A stretch of 64,000 nucleotides of DNA from Bacteroidales bacterium. GTDB lineage: Bacteria > Bacteroidota > Bacteroidia > Bacteroidales > ML635J-15. The notes under the pieces were generated by a model. That model saw nothing but the letters and a program-made list of their open reading frames with translations. It was not told the DNA's origin and made no database searches. Location: the NCBI GenBank assembly GCA_017617125.1, contig JAFZWY010000029.1, forward strand, positions 62,001 to 126,000, given 5' to 3'. Positions 1 to 9,364 of this stretch are shown in pieces (position 1 is the first letter of the stretch; each line of letters opens with the position of its first letter). A program made the position numbers and the translations under genes.

Positions 1-1
1 T

Positions 2-553
2 TCTACAATGTTGACCGAATCAAATCTTGATACTCTCGCAAACTATATCGGCGACATGTTCCCAGGTGCAACTCTTATCGGTGGTAACGAAATCTTGTTG
101 CCGAACGGTGTAAGAATAAATATGGAAGACCGTACTTATACCTTGCCGACCGGTCACGAAAGAACTCCAGAAGGCAATGTTGTAATGCCTGATGGCTCGA
201 TGATTATGGAAAACGGTAAGATTCAGCTTGCTGATGGAAGCATTGTTTATCCCGACCAGATTTTCGTAAATCAGACAACCAACATGTATGAAGCTGGTAA
301 GTGGGGTTCGGATGGTACAGCCGAATGGGGTAACGCCGACTTCAACCCATCAAACCCGAAGATGAACAAGGGTGAAAAGATGACATCTTTGATTACCGAT
401 AGATCTAGAGTTTTCAAGGGCGGTTCTTGGAAAGACAGGGCATACTGGATGGTTCCTGGCACAAGACGTTTCTTGGATGAAAACAAATCGCGTTGCGATA
501 TTGGTTTCAGATGCGCTATGATTAGAATCGGTGCTCCGACCCAAAGCAAATAA
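2..553 (+). CDS. gldJ: GldJ-like gliding/T9SS lipoprotein, 3' part
   Basis: This is the C-terminal part of a protein that begins before the window; the frame is open from base 2, so the first ATG at base 8 is probably internal. The end carries the hallmark of the formylglycine-generating-enzyme/sulfatase-modifying fold used by GldJ and GldK (FKGGSWKDRAYW, PGTRRFLDE, IGFRCAMIR). A region of short repeated strands (LPNGVRI, TLPTGHE, VMPDGSMI, QLADGSIVYPD) lies ahead of it. In Flavobacterium, GldJ is an outer-membrane lipoprotein needed for gliding and T9SS stability. The signal peptide and lipobox are outside the window. GldK is the main alternative, since it shares the fold. A terminator follows at 576, which separates it from murF. 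Confidence 0.75.
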   Translation, partial: STMLTESNLDTLANYIGDMFPGATLIGGNEILLPNGVRINMEDRTYTLPTGHERTPEGNVVMPDGSMIMENGKIQLADGSIVYPDQIFVNQTTNMYEAGKWGSDGTAEWGNADFNPSNPKMNKGEKMTSLITDRSRVFKGGSWKDRAYWMVPGTRRFLDENKSRCDIGFRCAMIRIGAPTQSK

Positions 554-575
554 TTAGAATCTTAATTGTATAAAT

Positions 576-600
576 ATAGCCTCCTTTGGGAGGCTATTTT
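576..600 (+). terminator. Intrinsic terminator after gldJ
   Basis: A 9-bp perfect stem (ATAGCCTCC / GGAGGCTAT, 576-584 with 589-597) with a 4-base loop is followed by a T run. It ends the gldJ transcript just 15 bases before the murF start, so murF needs its own promoter or read-through. Confidence 0.85.
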
Positions 601-614
601 AATTTTAATATTGT

Positions 615-1910
615 ATGATAGAGGATATATACAAGGTTTTTGAGAAGTGTAGAATTATATCGACCGACAGTAGGGCTGTTGCACCATCATCATTGTTTTT
701 TGCAATTAAAGGCGATAATTTCGATGGAAACCAGTTCGTCGATGCTGCATTCGAGGCTGGTTGTGCTGCCGCTGTGGTTTCTGATAAAAAATACAAGGGC
801 CGTGAAAACGTATTTGTTGTAAATGATACGTTGGAAACCTTGCAGAAACTTGCCAATTATCACCGTCGAAAACTTAATATTCCTATTCTCGCGATAACTG
901 GTACCAATGGTAAGACTACAACAAAGGAGTTGGTTTCGGCTGTGCTAGCAAAGAAGTTCCGAATTTCGTACACTAGTGGAAACAAGAACAACCATATAGG
1001 TGTGCCTCTGACTCTGTTGTCGATGAATCGTACCGTTGATATGGGCGTTGTGGAGATGGGTGCCAATCATCCTGGTGAAATTCGTGATTTGTGCAAAATC
1101 GTTGAGCCAAACTATGGCATTATCACAAATGTAGGCAAAGCTCACCTTGAGGGCTTCGGTTCTATCGAAGGCGTGATGAAGACAAAAGCCGAATTGTATG
1201 ACTTCCTCAATTCAAACGGCGGTACTGTTTTTGTTAATGCCGACAACGACCGGTTGAAACATATGCTTTCGGGACACGAAAACCTTAAAGTTGTAAAATA
1301 CGGTAAGGACGATAAGTACTTCTGCCGTGGCGTATATTCCGAATATGCTTATCAGACGACTGTAACATGGAAGACCGATTCTGTTTCGGGGTTCTCAAAG
1401 TCGAATTTGATTGGAGCATACAATTTTGAAAATATCCTAGCAGCAATAACTGTTGGCGCATATTTCGATATACATCCGACGGCAATCGATGGGGCAATTT
1501 CCGACTATTTCCCGAAGAACAACCGTTCGCAGATGACAAAAACTTCGCGTAATACGCTTATCCTTGACTTGTACAATGCAAATCCTACCAGCATGAGGGC
1601 TGCCATCGACAGCTATAATAATATTTCCGATGATTATAAGTCGATGATTCTTGGCGATATGCTCGAACTGGGAAAGGAAAGCGATGCAGAACATAAGGCT
1701 ATCCTCGAATATGTGAAGGAAAGCGGATATGGATATGCATATTTTGTCGGAAAGAATTTCGCAAAGTTCAAGGACGAATACAAATATATGTTTTTCGAAT
1801 CTGTAGAGGATTTGTGCAAGTATTTCGTTACGAATCCGGAAAAGAGCAAGGTGTTCCTTGTAAAGGGTTCAAGAGGTATTCGTCTCGAGAAAGTTATTGA
1901 TTATTTGTAG
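615..1910 (+). CDS. murF: UDP-N-acetylmuramoyl-tripeptide--D-alanyl-D-alanine ligase
   Basis: MurF adds D-Ala-D-Ala to the UDP-MurNAc tripeptide in the last cytoplasmic step of peptidoglycan precursor synthesis. The 431 residues match the usual family length. The N-terminal domain (about 1-85) has the STDSR motif and the substrate-binding pattern LFFAIKGDNFDGNQF. The ATP-binding loop GTNGKTTTKE is at residues 96-105. GNKNNHIGVPLTLL, EMGANHPGEI and the late DLYNANPTSM motif are all typical of MurF. The ATG at 615 gives the normal N-terminus. The next gene begins 2 bases after the stop, so murF heads a tight four-gene run. Confidence 0.96.
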   Translation: MIEDIYKVFEKCRIISTDSRAVAPSSLFFAIKGDNFDGNQFVDAAFEAGCAAAVVSDKKYKGRENVFVVNDTLETLQKLANYHRRKLNIPILAITGTNGKTTTKELVSAVLAKKFRISYTSGNKNNHIGVPLTLLSMNRTVDMGVVEMGANHPGEIRDLCKIVEPNYGIITNVGKAHLEGFGSIEGVMKTKAELYDFLNSNGGTVFVNADNDRLKHMLSGHENLKVVKYGKDDKYFCRGVYSEYAYQTTVTWKTDSVSGFSKSNLIGAYNFENILAAITVGAYFDIHPTAIDGAISDYFPKNNRSQMTKTSRNTLILDLYNANPTSMRAAIDSYNNISDDYKSMILGDMLELGKESDAEHKAILEYVKESGYGYAYFVGKNFAKFKDEYKYMFFESVEDLCKYFVTNPEKSKVFLVKGSRGIRLEKVIDYL

Positions 1911-1912
1911 AA

Positions 1913-3052
1913 ATGAAGTACATTTTATCTGACTGCGGTTTTCACGACAGGCTAAAGCCTCTGTCGCTTACGCGTGCGATTGCCGATTTCCGTGTTGGCA
2001 TACTTACTTTGCGCGAGAAATGGGAAAAATATCTCGGCGAGAAGGTCTTTGTTGAAACAGAACCGTATTTGCAGGTTAAGTATCAGTCTGTTGAAGATGA
2101 CGATTGTGTAACAATTCCTTCTGTGTTGATTCCAGATTTTAATCTTGTCAAGGCAATCAAGTCGTTGAAATCTGGCCGGTTGGTCAAGGACGGCTTTGTG
2201 CTGGCAAGTGCTGGAGAATGCGAATCTGCGTCCATGGATGTGGAATATTCGGGGAAAGTGTTTATGCTAAAATCGTTGCCCGATATTTTTTCGTTCAATG
2301 GAATGGAAATAAACAAGGATTTCGAATTGCTTACTGTAGGTAGAAAGTCACAGCCGATAAGTGATACCAATGTTGTATTTGGAAAATATCCGTTGTTTGT
2401 CGAGGAAGGGTGCACGGTGGAATGTGCAACTTTCAATACCAATGATGGCCCTATATATATAGGTATGGATGCCGAGGTCATGGAAGGCGCCAATGTTAGG
2501 GGACCTTTCGCCTTGTGCGAGCATTCAGTTTTGAAGATGGGAGCAAAGATGTACGGCGATACCACTGTCGGTCCGTGGTGTAAGGTTGGTGGCGAACTTA
2601 GCAATGTCGTGTTCTTTGGATATTCAAACAAGGCCCACGATGGTTTCCTTGGCAATACTGTAGTTGGCGAATGGTGCAATTTTGGCGCCGATTCCAATAA
2701 TTCCAATCTCAAGAACAATTATGCAGAGGTAAAGCTGTGGAATTACGAGACGCATAAGTTCGAAAATACTGGATTGCAGTTCTGTGGTCTTATCTTTGGC
2801 GATCATTCGAAGTGCGGTATCAATACAATGTTTAATACAGGTACGGTTGTCGGAGTTTCGGCAAACATCTTTGGTGCAGGATTCCCGCGCAACTATGTGC
2901 CGTCGTTTTCGTGGGGCGGAGCCTCGGGATTTACCGACTACAAGCTCGACACAGCATTCGAAGTCATGGCAAGGGTAATGGCTCGCAGACATGTCGAATT
3001 TACTGATACTGACAAAGATATAATGCGTCATATATACGAAGGCAAGGAGTAG
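1913..3052 (+). CDS. GlmU-like sugar nucleotidyltransferase
   Basis: This 379-residue protein belongs to the Bacteroidota GlmU-like family. It starts with a sugar-nucleotidyltransferase-like N-terminal domain (LSDCGFHDRLKPLSLTRAIA then FRVGILTLREKW). From about residue 160 a left-handed beta-helix of hexapeptide repeats follows (GPIYIGMDAEVMEGANVRGP, TTVGPWCKVGG, NTVVGEWCNFGADSNNSN). By family it should move nucleotidyl or acyl groups in amino-sugar or cell-wall precursor metabolism. The exact substrate cannot be read, and the classical GlmU signature loop is not obvious. Its place between murF and rarA, 2 and 5 bases from its neighbours, fits a cell-wall role. Confidence 0.8.
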   Translation: MKYILSDCGFHDRLKPLSLTRAIADFRVGILTLREKWEKYLGEKVFVETEPYLQVKYQSVEDDDCVTIPSVLIPDFNLVKAIKSLKSGRLVKDGFVLASAGECESASMDVEYSGKVFMLKSLPDIFSFNGMEINKDFELLTVGRKSQPISDTNVVFGKYPLFVEEGCTVECATFNTNDGPIYIGMDAEVMEGANVRGPFALCEHSVLKMGAKMYGDTTVGPWCKVGGELSNVVFFGYSNKAHDGFLGNTVVGEWCNFGADSNNSNLKNNYAEVKLWNYETHKFENTGLQFCGLIFGDHSKCGINTMFNTGTVVGVSANIFGAGFPRNYVPSFSWGGASGFTDYKLDTAFEVMARVMARRHVEFTDTDKDIMRHIYEGKE

Positions 3053-3057
3053 ATTAA

Positions 3058-4323
3058 ATGCTGACAACAAAGCCATTAGCGGAAAGAATGCGTCCGCATA
3101 GTTTCGACGACTATGCCGGTCAGCAGCACCTTGTCGGCAAGGATGCGCCTTTGCGCAAGTCGATAGAGGCTGGCAGAATTCCGTCGATGATTTTGTGGGG
3201 ACCTCCAGGAATTGGCAAGACCACGCTTGTTAACGTAATTTCACAGATAACCGAGCGTAACTTCATAACTTTGAGCGCAGTAAACAGTGGTGTAAAAGAA
3301 GTGCGTGAAGTTATTGAGCAGGCTAAGAAGGTAAATCTTTTCTCTAAGGGAAATCCCATTTTGTTTATCGATGAAATTCATCGCTTCAACAAGTCGCAAC
3401 AGGATTCGCTGCTTGGTGCAGTCGAGGATGGTACTATTACATTGATTGGTGCAACTACCGAAAATCCTTCGTTCGAGGTAATATCCCCATTGCTGTCGCG
3501 CTGTCAGGTGTATGTGCTAAAGCATCTTGACGAAACCGATCTTGATAAACTGATAGACAAGGCAATATCAACCGATGTGGAACTTTCGAAGCTCAATATA
3601 AAAGTAAAGGAACGCGATGCTTTGTATAGGTTTTCGGGTGGCGACGGACGCAAGCTATACAATATTCTCGAAATAGTTTGTAGCAGTGGCGAACAGGATA
3701 TTGAGATAACCAACGAAATGGTACTTAGTCGCTTGCAGGAGAATATGGCATTCTACGACAAGTCGGGCGAACAGCACTACGATATTATTTCGGCTTTTAT
3801 TAAGTCGGTTCGTGGATCCGATCCCGATGCTGCTGTGTATTGGCTTGCGCGTATGCTCGAAGGCGGCGAGGACATAAAGTTTATAGCGCGCCGATTGATA
3901 ATCTTGGCTTCGGAGGATATCGGTTTGGCAAATCCTAATGCCATGCTTATTGCAAATGCTTGTTTCGATGCCATCGACAAGATAGGTATGCCCGAAGCGC
4001 GCATTCCATTGTCCGAAGCGACAATATATTTGGCTACAAGTCCCAAGAGCAATTCGGCTTATTTGGCTGTAGATGCTGCGTTGGCAAAGGTTAAGGAGAC
4101 TGGCGATTTGCCTGTGCCTCTCCATTTGCGCAATGCTCCTACAAACTTGATGAAAAAGCTCAATTATGGTGCCGATTACAAGTATGCTCACAATTACGAA
4201 AACCATTATGTGGAGCAGCAGTATTTGCCCGATAAACTGGCCGATGAAAAGTTTTACGAACCGGCTCCGAACTCTAAAGAGGAGCAGATTCGCAAGTGGA
4301 TGGATTTCATAAAAAAGAAATAA
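3058..4323 (+). CDS. rarA: Replication-associated recombination protein A (AAA+ ATPase)
   Basis: RarA (MgsA) is a AAA+ ATPase of the clamp-loader type that acts at stalled replication forks. The 421 residues show the N-terminal PLAERMRP motif, Walker A GPPGIGKT (48-55), Walker B LFIDEIH (102-108), sensor 1 GATTENPSFE (131-140) and the C-terminal tetramerization part. In that part SDPDAAVYWLARMLEGGED and ASEDIGLANPNA are diagnostic. The ATG at 3058 lies 5 bases after the previous stop. Its TAA overlaps the next ATG by one base, so the downstream gene is translationally coupled. Confidence 0.96.
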   Translation: MLTTKPLAERMRPHSFDDYAGQQHLVGKDAPLRKSIEAGRIPSMILWGPPGIGKTTLVNVISQITERNFITLSAVNSGVKEVREVIEQAKKVNLFSKGNPILFIDEIHRFNKSQQDSLLGAVEDGTITLIGATTENPSFEVISPLLSRCQVYVLKHLDETDLDKLIDKAISTDVELSKLNIKVKERDALYRFSGGDGRKLYNILEIVCSSGEQDIEITNEMVLSRLQENMAFYDKSGEQHYDIISAFIKSVRGSDPDAAVYWLARMLEGGEDIKFIARRLIILASEDIGLANPNAMLIANACFDAIDKIGMPEARIPLSEATIYLATSPKSNSAYLAVDAALAKVKETGDLPVPLHLRNAPTNLMKKLNYGADYKYAHNYENHYVEQQYLPDKLADEKFYEPAPNSKEEQIRKWMDFIKKK

Positions 4324-4793
4324 TGTACTCTAAGGCAGAAGCATCGCAGATAAGACGTCAGTTCTGGGTTAAGTTCGACGAGTTTTCGCGGCCTTACCTC
4401 GGAAAAAACGGTAAGTGGATGACCTACAACACAGGCATTAAGGATTTGGTGTTAAAGTTCGACATCAACCGCTCGTATGCAAGGGTTATGCTTGCTGTGG
4501 AATGTAAGAGCGAGGACATTCGTTTCGATGTGTTCTGCAAGTTGCACGAGTGCGAGCTTGTGTTGAATAATTACCTAGGCGAAGGCTGGATATGGGACGA
4601 ACTGCTTGTGCTTGAGAATGGTAAGCCGGTATGCGCTCTCTACAAGCAAATTGATAATGTGGACATTTATCGCCAAGAATGTTGGGAAACAGTGCACAAG
4701 TTTTTTGCCGAAGAAATGACCAAACTCGAAAAGGCTATTGTTGAGATACGCCCGTTCTTCGAGGACTATGTGAAGAAAGTGATTAAGGGGTAG
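4323..4793 (+). CDS. DUF4268-type protein
   Basis: This is a 156-residue soluble protein. The start is taken at the ATG overlapping the rarA stop (TAATG). The frame stays open 9 codons upstream, but MYSKAEASQIRRQFW is the usual N-terminus of the DUF4268 family. Conserved features include the FWVKFDEFSRPYLG stretch, a basic-acidic middle and the late EEMTKLEKAI helix. DUF4268 often occurs next to restriction or repair genes, or fused to nuclease-like domains, but no catalytic motif is visible here and I assign no activity. Coupling to rarA hints at a role in DNA maintenance; that is inference. Confidence 0.75.
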   Translation: MYSKAEASQIRRQFWVKFDEFSRPYLGKNGKWMTYNTGIKDLVLKFDINRSYARVMLAVECKSEDIRFDVFCKLHECELVLNNYLGEGWIWDELLVLENGKPVCALYKQIDNVDIYRQECWETVHKFFAEEMTKLEKAIVEIRPFFEDYVKKVIKG

Positions 4794-4853
4794 ACCTTAA
4801 AATCTTTAGCATTATTGTAACATTTTGCTAACTGACTTTTGTCGTCAATGTTT

Positions 4854-4861
4854 TATATTTG
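4854..4861 (+). promoter_or_regulatory. -7 box (TATATTTG) of the DPP IV gene
   Basis: The sequence matches the Bacteroidota -7 element TAnnTTTG and lies 18 bases before the ATG at 4880. No well-spaced -33 TTTG is present; candidate TTTG motifs are 12 or 26 bases away. The box also shows that a TTG start at 4859 is not real. Confidence 0.5.
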
Positions 4862-4879
4862 CAATCAAAAATTAATAAT

Positions 4880-7060
4880 ATGAACGTACAGAAATTTTAC
4901 TTGTCCGTAATATTGTTGTTTGCTACAATATTTACGGTAAATGCTCAGAAAGAAATCACCGTTGACGATCTTTACTACTACGGAACATTCAGACAGAACG
5001 GTGTTTACGGAATCGAATCGATGAACGACGGTGAACATTACACCAACCTCACAATCCGTCGCAACGGAATAGAGAAGTATAGCTATAAGACCGGCGAAAA
5101 GGAGGAGACTTTGCTTATGGTCGCTGACCTTAAACTTGGCGACAATTTCGATTTTATTTTCGACTATGTGTTCAGTCCAGATGAATCGAAGATTATGTTT
5201 TCGACCAAGTACGAACCTATTTATCGTCATTCGTTTACTGCCGAATATTATATTTACGACATTAAGACTAAGGAAGTTATTCGTTTGTCGGAAAACGGAA
5301 AGCAGCAATTGGCTTCGTTCTCTCCCGATGGCAAGAAGGTGGCTTTTGTAAGAAAGAACAACTTGTATGTAAAAGATATTACCGACAAGAACGCTAAGGA
5401 AGTACAGCTTACAACCGACGGCGAATGGAATAAGATTATAAACGGAGCTCCTGACTGGGTTTACGAAGAGGAATTCAGCTACAACAAGGCATACGACTGG
5501 TCTGCCGATGGTAAGAAGATTGCTTTTCTGCGTACCGATGAGTCGAATGTAAAGATGTTTGGCATGACAATGTACGGTGAGCTTTATCCTGAAAACTATG
5601 AATATAAGTACCCGAAGGCAGGAGAGGAAAATTCAAAGGTATCGCTTCATATCGTAGATATTGAGAGCGGTAAAATCACTGTTGCCGACATGGGTGACCT
5701 CAACGATATGTATATTCCTCGTTTGAAATTCACAAACGATCCCAATACACTTTCTGCAGTGAAACTCAACCGCTTGCAAAACAAGTATGAACTTTTCCTC
5801 ATCAATGCAACCAATGGTTCTTCGAAGATAATCCAGACCTTGACCGACAAGAACTACTTGGAAATCAACGATGACCTGACTTTCCTTCCTGATAACAAGC
5901 ATTTCATAACATCGCACGAATCAAATGGTTATCGCCATATTTACATGTACGACATGAATGGAAATCTGGTTCGCCAGCTCACCGACGGACAGTGGGAAGT
6001 TACCGAGGTTTACGGTGTTGATGACAAGGGCGTTGTTTATTTCCAGGCAGCAAAGAATTCTCCTTTGCGTCGTGAAATTTATTCGGTTGATGCAGAAAAG
6101 GGAAAAATCAAGGAATTGAGCAGTGGTAAAGGTACCAACTCAGCAACATTCAGCAATGGATTCAAGTATTTCATAAATGAGTTCAGCGATGCCAATACAC
6201 CAACTGTAATTACACTTTGCAACAATAGCGGCAAGGTTATTCGTGAACTCGAAAACAACAAGAGCCTTGCAGAAAAAATAAACGGTGAATACAAGTTTAC
6301 AAAGAAGGAGTTTTTCTCTTTCAAGACCGAAAATGGTGATGAACTGAACGGCTGGATGATAAAGCCGCAGAATTTTGACGCAAAGAAGAAATATCCTGTA
6401 TTCATGTATGTTTATGGCGGTCCTGGTTCGCAGACAGTTGCAGATGTATGGGACGGTTCAATGCCTTGGTATCAGATTTTTGCACAGAAGGGTTACATAA
6501 TCGTATCTGTTGACAATCGTGGCACCGGCTACCGCGGTCGCGATTTTCGTCAGACAACATACGGACAATTAGGCAAGTACGAAGTTCAGGATCAGATTTC
6601 TGCAGCAAAATATTTGGGTTCGCTTTCATATGTTGACAAGGATAGAATTGGTATTTTTGGTTGGAGTTACGGCGGATATATGTCGAGCCTTTGCATGACT
6701 ATCGGTGCCGATTATTTCAAGATGGGAATTGCAGTTGCGCCTGTAACCACTTGGAGATACTACGATTCGGTTTACACCGAGCGTTACAATGGTTTGCCAA
6801 AGGACAATGCTGCCGGTTACGACGATAATTCTCCAATCAACCATGCTAAGAAGCTGAAAGGCAAATATTTGTTGGTTCACGGAACTGCCGACGACAATGT
6901 TCATTTCCAGAACTCTGTCGATTGGGTTGACAAACTAATTGAGGCTGATGTTCAGTTCGATCTGATGTATTATCCGAACAAGGATCACAGCATCTACGGA
7001 GGAAATACACGCCATCACTTGTACACCAAGATGACCAACTATATTTTGAACAACCTGTAG
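4880..7060 (+). CDS. Dipeptidyl peptidase IV (S9 family), exported
   Basis: This serine exopeptidase cleaves X-Pro or X-Ala dipeptides from peptide N-termini and serves peptide catabolism in the periplasm or at the surface. The 726 residues begin with a signal peptide (MNVQKFYLSVILLFATIFTVNAQ). A beta-propeller spans about 40-480 and carries the DWVYEEEF motif whose glutamates bind the substrate amino end. The alpha/beta hydrolase domain follows. Its catalytic residues are Ser596 in GWSYGGY, Asp671 in HGTADDNVHF and His703 in KDHSIYG. The ATG at 4880 is preferred because upstream codons overlap the promoter. The gene is alone between its own promoter and a terminator. Confidence 0.95.
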   Translation: MNVQKFYLSVILLFATIFTVNAQKEITVDDLYYYGTFRQNGVYGIESMNDGEHYTNLTIRRNGIEKYSYKTGEKEETLLMVADLKLGDNFDFIFDYVFSPDESKIMFSTKYEPIYRHSFTAEYYIYDIKTKEVIRLSENGKQQLASFSPDGKKVAFVRKNNLYVKDITDKNAKEVQLTTDGEWNKIINGAPDWVYEEEFSYNKAYDWSADGKKIAFLRTDESNVKMFGMTMYGELYPENYEYKYPKAGEENSKVSLHIVDIESGKITVADMGDLNDMYIPRLKFTNDPNTLSAVKLNRLQNKYELFLINATNGSSKIIQTLTDKNYLEINDDLTFLPDNKHFITSHESNGYRHIYMYDMNGNLVRQLTDGQWEVTEVYGVDDKGVVYFQAAKNSPLRREIYSVDAEKGKIKELSSGKGTNSATFSNGFKYFINEFSDANTPTVITLCNNSGKVIRELENNKSLAEKINGEYKFTKKEFFSFKTENGDELNGWMIKPQNFDAKKKYPVFMYVYGGPGSQTVADVWDGSMPWYQIFAQKGYIIVSVDNRGTGYRGRDFRQTTYGQLGKYEVQDQISAAKYLGSLSYVDKDRIGIFGWSYGGYMSSLCMTIGADYFKMGIAVAPVTTWRYYDSVYTERYNGLPKDNAAGYDDNSPINHAKKLKGKYLLVHGTADDNVHFQNSVDWVDKLIEADVQFDLMYYPNKDHSIYGGNTRHHLYTKMTNYILNNL

Positions 7061-7108
7061 AATTTTTAGTTTTTATATTTTATAAATCCTTTTAATCGGT
7101 TTACGATG

Positions 7109-7137
7109 AGTCGCCTTGAATAGAGGCGACTTTTTTT
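7109..7137 (+). terminator. Intrinsic terminator after the DPP IV gene
   Basis: An 8-bp perfect stem (AGTCGCCT / AGGCGACT) with a 7-base loop is followed by seven T. Confidence 0.88.
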
Positions 7138-7161
7138 GTTCATAATATTGCTAAAACATAA

Positions 7162-7192
7162 TTGTTGGTTTGATAATAAAAACTTATCTTTG
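7162..7192 (+). promoter_or_regulatory. Bacteroidota promoter of the acyl-CoA synthetase
   Basis: A TTG at 7162-7164, 20 spacer bases, then TATCTTTG at 7185-7192 match the primary sigma-factor consensus of Bacteroidota. The leader to the ATG at 7221 is about 20 bases. Confidence 0.65.
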
Positions 7193-7220
7193 CACGCATA
7201 AAAGAAAATAATTAAACGAA

Positions 7221-9293
7221 ATGATAAACAATAAATTATTAGATCCTAAAAGTGTTGTAATCGTTGGTGGTTCCGACGATGTTCATAAGCCAGGCGGAAA
7301 GGTGCTAAAGAATTTGCTTTCAAGTCCTTTCAAAGGTCAGGTGTATGTTGTTAATCCCAAGATGGACGTAGTTCAGGGCGTAAAGAGCTACCATACTGTA
7401 GAGGAATTGCCAGAAGTTGACTGCGCTGTACTTGCAATTGCTGCTAAGTTCTGTGCTCACGCAGTTGATGTTCTTGCCAATACAAAGAAGACTGGTGGCT
7501 TCATCATCTTGTCGGCAGGCTTTGGCGAGGAAAACGAAGAAGGTGCTAAGATCGAACGTCAGATTGTTGAATATATCAACAATGTAGGCGGCAGCCTTAT
7601 CGGTCCTAACTGCACGGGTTTCCTCAACAGCAACTACTGCGGTGCTTTCGATACTCCAATTCCTCAGCTCGATCCTCACGGTGTTGATTTCATCACTGGT
7701 TCAGGTGCAACCGCAGTGTTCATCAAGGAATATGGTATTTCCAACGGTTTGAAATTCAATAGCGTATGGGCAGTTGGTAACTCGGCTCAGATTGGTATCG
7801 AGGATGTTCTCGAACACCTTGACAACACCTTCGACCCAGTTAAGAGTTCGCGCGTGATAATGCTCTATATGGAAAAGATTGGCGATCCGATGAAGATGCT
7901 AAAGCATTCGCGTTCACTCATCAACAAGGGATGCCACATCGCAGCTATTAAGTCGGGTGGTTCGGCTGCTGGAAGCCGTGCTGCTTCGTCGCACACTGGT
8001 GCTTTGGCAACCAACGATGCTGCTGTAGATGCTCTTTTCCGCAAGGCTGGTATAGTTCGCTGCCACAACCGTCAGGAATTGACCACAGTTTGCGCTGTGT
8101 TCATGCATCCAGAAATAAAGGGTAAACGTTGCGCTGTTATCACCCACGCTGGTGGTCCTGCAGTTATGCTTACCGATGTATTGTCGAATGGCGGAATGGA
8201 AGTTCCTCCTCTGAAGGATCATCCTGCAAGCCCGGCTCTGCTTTCAAAGCTTTTCGGTGGTTCGTCTGTTGGTAATCCAATCGACTTCCTTGCTACTGGT
8301 ACTGCTGAACAATTGGGATATATCATCGACACCGTTGAAAACGAATATGAAGATATCGACTTCTCAGTTGTAATTTTCGGTTCGCCAGGTTTGTTCAGCA
8401 ACAGAGAGGTTTACGATCTGCTTGGCGAAAAGATGAAGACCTGCAAGAAACCTATCTTCCCGGTATTGCCTTCTATCATCAATGTTAAGGAAGATATTGA
8501 CGATTTCATTGCAAAGGGACATATCAACTTTCCAGAGGAATGTGTACTTGGTAATGCTTTGTGCAAGATTTACCATACACCTAAGCCACAGCCAGAAAAT
8601 GTTGAACTTCCGAAGATTGATGTTGCTCGCATCCGCAAGACTATCGACCGCGTACAGAACGGTTACATGGAAATTGCCGACTACAACGAGCTTCTCGATG
8701 CTGCAGGAATCAACCGCAAGAAATCGGTTGAAGTAAGCAAGAGAGAAGATGCTTTGGCATTTGCAAAGGAAGTTGGTTGCTGCAAGGATGTTCCGCTGGT
8801 AATGAAGGTTGTAGGTCCGTTGCACAAGTCTGATGTAGGTGGTGTTGTTCTTGGCGTTAAGGATATGGATACTGTTGCAAAGGAATTCGACCGTCTTATT
8901 AAGATTCAGGATACCTATGCAGTTGAAATGTATCCTATGCTCGATGGTACCGATGTATATATAGGTGCAATCCGTGACCCGAAGTTCGGACATCAGGTAT
9001 TCTTCGGACTTGGCGGTATTTTCATCGAGGTACTGAAGGATGTTCAGAGCGCACTTGCTCCGATTACGGCAGACGAAGCAAAGGAAATGCTTACCAAGTT
9101 GCGTGGCTACAAGATTTTGCAGGGCGTTCGCGGACAGGAACCTGTTAATATCGACATCTATGCCGATCAGATTGCACGCGTAAGCGCATTGGTTATGGCT
9201 GCTCCAGAAATTGCCGAGATGGACTTGAACCCATTGCTTGGTAATCCGCGCAATGTCGTAGCTGTTGATGCTCGTATCAGAATTGAAAAATAA
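7221..9293 (+). CDS. ADP-forming acetyl/acyl-CoA synthetase (alpha-beta fusion)
   Basis: This 690-residue enzyme makes ATP from ADP while releasing acetate or another acid from its CoA thioester, or runs in reverse. Domains in order are: a CoA-binding Rossmann domain (about 8-140), succinyl-CoA-ligase-like domains with the phosphohistidine site SSHTGALA (His258), a second ligase domain (GNPIDFLATGTAEQ), and an ATP-grasp domain from about residue 480. The ATP-grasp part shows PLVMKVVGPLHKSDVGGVVLG, VEMYPMLDG and the terminal EMDLNPLL motif. The fused alpha-beta order is common in anaerobes. It stands alone between a promoter and a strong terminator. A substrate-level phosphorylation role in fermentation is inferred. 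Confidence 0.9.
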   Translation: MINNKLLDPKSVVIVGGSDDVHKPGGKVLKNLLSSPFKGQVYVVNPKMDVVQGVKSYHTVEELPEVDCAVLAIAAKFCAHAVDVLANTKKTGGFIILSAGFGEENEEGAKIERQIVEYINNVGGSLIGPNCTGFLNSNYCGAFDTPIPQLDPHGVDFITGSGATAVFIKEYGISNGLKFNSVWAVGNSAQIGIEDVLEHLDNTFDPVKSSRVIMLYMEKIGDPMKMLKHSRSLINKGCHIAAIKSGGSAAGSRAASSHTGALATNDAAVDALFRKAGIVRCHNRQELTTVCAVFMHPEIKGKRCAVITHAGGPAVMLTDVLSNGGMEVPPLKDHPASPALLSKLFGGSSVGNPIDFLATGTAEQLGYIIDTVENEYEDIDFSVVIFGSPGLFSNREVYDLLGEKMKTCKKPIFPVLPSIINVKEDIDDFIAKGHINFPEECVLGNALCKIYHTPKPQPENVELPKIDVARIRKTIDRVQNGYMEIADYNELLDAAGINRKKSVEVSKREDALAFAKEVGCCKDVPLVMKVVGPLHKSDVGGVVLGVKDMDTVAKEFDRLIKIQDTYAVEMYPMLDGTDVYIGAIRDPKFGHQVFFGLGGIFIEVLKDVQSALAPITADEAKEMLTKLRGYKILQGVRGQEPVNIDIYADQIARVSALVMAAPEIAEMDLNPLLGNPRNVVAVDARIRIEK

Positions 9294-9312
9294 TATTTTC
9301 AAGGTATAATAT

Positions 9313-9350
9313 GCACAGGGACTTTCATTGGAAAGTTCTTGTGCTTTTTT
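9313..9350 (+). terminator. Strong intrinsic terminator after the acyl-CoA synthetase
   Basis: A 14-bp stem (9313-9326 with 9331-9344, including two G-T pairs) with a 4-base loop is followed by six T. Confidence 0.9.
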
Positions 9351-9364
9351 GATAAAAAAGGATG

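Noticed and set aside
2083..2718. Minus-strand open frame of 211 codons inside the GlmU-like gene
   Set aside because: Antisense to a well-supported gene in a tight operon; the protein has no recognizable features.
4859..4882. Upstream TTG starts for several genes (4859, 25158, 51580)
   Set aside because: At 4859 and 25158 the TTG is the last part of a -7 promoter box; at 51580 the ATG 3 codons later gives a normal lipoprotein signal.
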